Origin: Bacteroidota bacterium
GTDB taxonomy: Bacteria > Bacteroidota > Bacteroidia > Chitinophagales > Chitinophagaceae
DNA length: 61,919 bases
Assembly: GCA_013287475.1 (NCBI GenBank)
Contig: JABDDT010000010.1
Location: 1-61,919 of the forward strand
Direction of reading: 5' to 3'
The notes beneath the pieces were generated by a model. That model saw only the letters and a program-made list of their open reading frames with translations. It did not search any database and was not told where the DNA came from. The position numbers and the translations under genes are program-made. This document shows positions 61,560 through 61,919 of this stretch, piece after piece. How positions within the stretch are numbered: position 1 is the stretch's first letter; each line of letters opens with the position of its first letter.

Positions 61560-61778
61560 ATGGAAAAGCCGCCTGAAATTCCAAAACAAAAAACTGAACT
61601 TTCAATTGAGCCTTTAATTGAACCCGGTATACATGCAGATGAAATTTATAAAGATCTAGAAATTGTACAACGAACACAAAAGCCACCTTCCGAAGAACTG
61701 ATTGCAAGGCTTAATCAACTGGCTTCAAAGCCTCCCTTCAGCTATACTCAGAAGTTTAAGAAAAATGATCCCCTTTAG
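61560..61778 (+). CDS. Small hypothetical protein
   Basis: A 72-residue, Pro/Glu/Lys-rich protein (MEKPPEIPKQKTELSIEPLI), no signal or membrane segment, with the helical HADEIYKDLEIVQRTQKP and PSEELIARLNQLASKPPFSY. I do not recognise the family. It is a single small gene about 155 bases after the histidine phosphatase gene and is convergent with the CBM6-like fragment. Confidence 0.6.
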   Translation: MEKPPEIPKQKTELSIEPLIEPGIHADEIYKDLEIVQRTQKPPSEELIARLNQLASKPPFSYTQKFKKNDPL

Positions 61779-61808
61779 CATTATTTCCGGAGGGCCGTCA
61801 TTTATCTG

Positions 61809-61919
61809 TCATGGCTGAATATCCAGATCCATATAATCGAGGTTCATATTTCCGTTCGTAACAATGTGCAGGGTGAGTACATGAATACCTTTTTCCAGCT
61901 TGACCGACCCAATGGAATC
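61809..61919 (-). CDS. C-terminal end of a CBM6-like protein (runs off right edge)
   Basis: A frame entering from the right edge and ending with TGA at 61809-61811. Its last 36 residues include GSVKLEKGIHVLTLHIVTNG and NMNLDYMDLDIQP, the pattern of the last strands of carbohydrate-binding module family 6 (hydrophobic strand, Gly-x-H, then N-L-D-Y/W). The rest, probably a secreted glycosidase, is outside the window. Confidence 0.65.
   Translation of the reverse strand, partial: DSIGSVKLEKGIHVLTLHIVTNGNMNLDYMDLDIQP

Noticed and set aside
1-61919. Prophage, integron, insertion sequence, tRNA or rRNA
   Set aside because: No integrase, transposase, tail or capsid gene and no recognisable tRNA or rRNA sequence was found.

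Overview
The window reads as chromosomal DNA of a Bacteroidota bacterium, most likely a Chitinophagaceae-type soil or freshwater species. The evidence is a SusC/SusD pair, C-terminal sorting domains of the type IX secretion system (types A and B), a FecR anti-sigma protein, lipoproteins and beta-barrels typical of the phylum, AT-rich spacers and a near absence of Shine-Dalgarno sites. No rRNA, tRNA, CRISPR array, transposase or phage gene was seen. The species assignment is inference from gene content only.

Layout. 0-3.6 kb: housekeeping-like singletons (RibD/DHFR-fold reductase, DUF488, SGNH hydrolase, short-chain dehydrogenase, DoxX-like). 3.7-7.4 kb: a tight five-gene minus-strand operon of thioredoxin-like protein, ApbE flavin transferase, DUF4266 lipoprotein, DUF3570 and a MetA-like beta-barrel, probably an envelope flavin/redox module. 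7.5-9.4 kb: ECF sigma factor plus a membrane-anchored beta-barrel-like partner. 9.4-14.3 kb: glycosyltransferase, DedA, BamA-like barrel, PAP2 phosphatase, DUF6526 and a response regulator, suggesting envelope lipid or glycan work. 14.7-18.8 kb: a giant repetitive T9SS-secreted surface protein.

18.7-23.2 kb: carbamoyltransferase, a 49-residue membrane protein (DUF5989), an SxtJ-family membrane protein and a TPR-containing SGNH hydrolase. This matches the sxtI-J-K-L gene set by family but has no other toxin gene, so it looks like a general carbamoylation module. 23.3-36.4 kb: a minus-strand polysaccharide utilisation locus (SusC, SusD, GH92, GH71/99-like) running into a T9SS type B protein and a membrane-spanning Kelch sensor fused to a cytoplasmic winged-helix/BTAD regulator. 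36.8-41.6 kb, divergent: Tat-exported mannonate-dehydratase-like enolase-superfamily protein, PQQ dehydrogenase with haem c domain and a BASS transporter. Together these suggest harvesting mannose-containing glycans and oxidising sugar-derived acids in the periplasm (inference).

41.5-50.7 kb: MscS-type channel, small membrane proteins, a stand-alone ATP-dependent DNA ligase, a beta-barrel, and a signalling group (response regulator, YceI, CHASE3 histidine kinase) whose second response regulator survives as only 14 codons. 50.7-61.9 kb: S53 peptidase with an unusually strong ribosome binding site, GH2-like hydrolase, small membrane proteins, PepSY-like and YncE-like periplasmic proteins, a DUF4382 lipoprotein, an orphan FecR protein coupled to an SGNH hydrolase, a histidine phosphatase, and the C-terminal end of a CBM6-like protein at the right edge.
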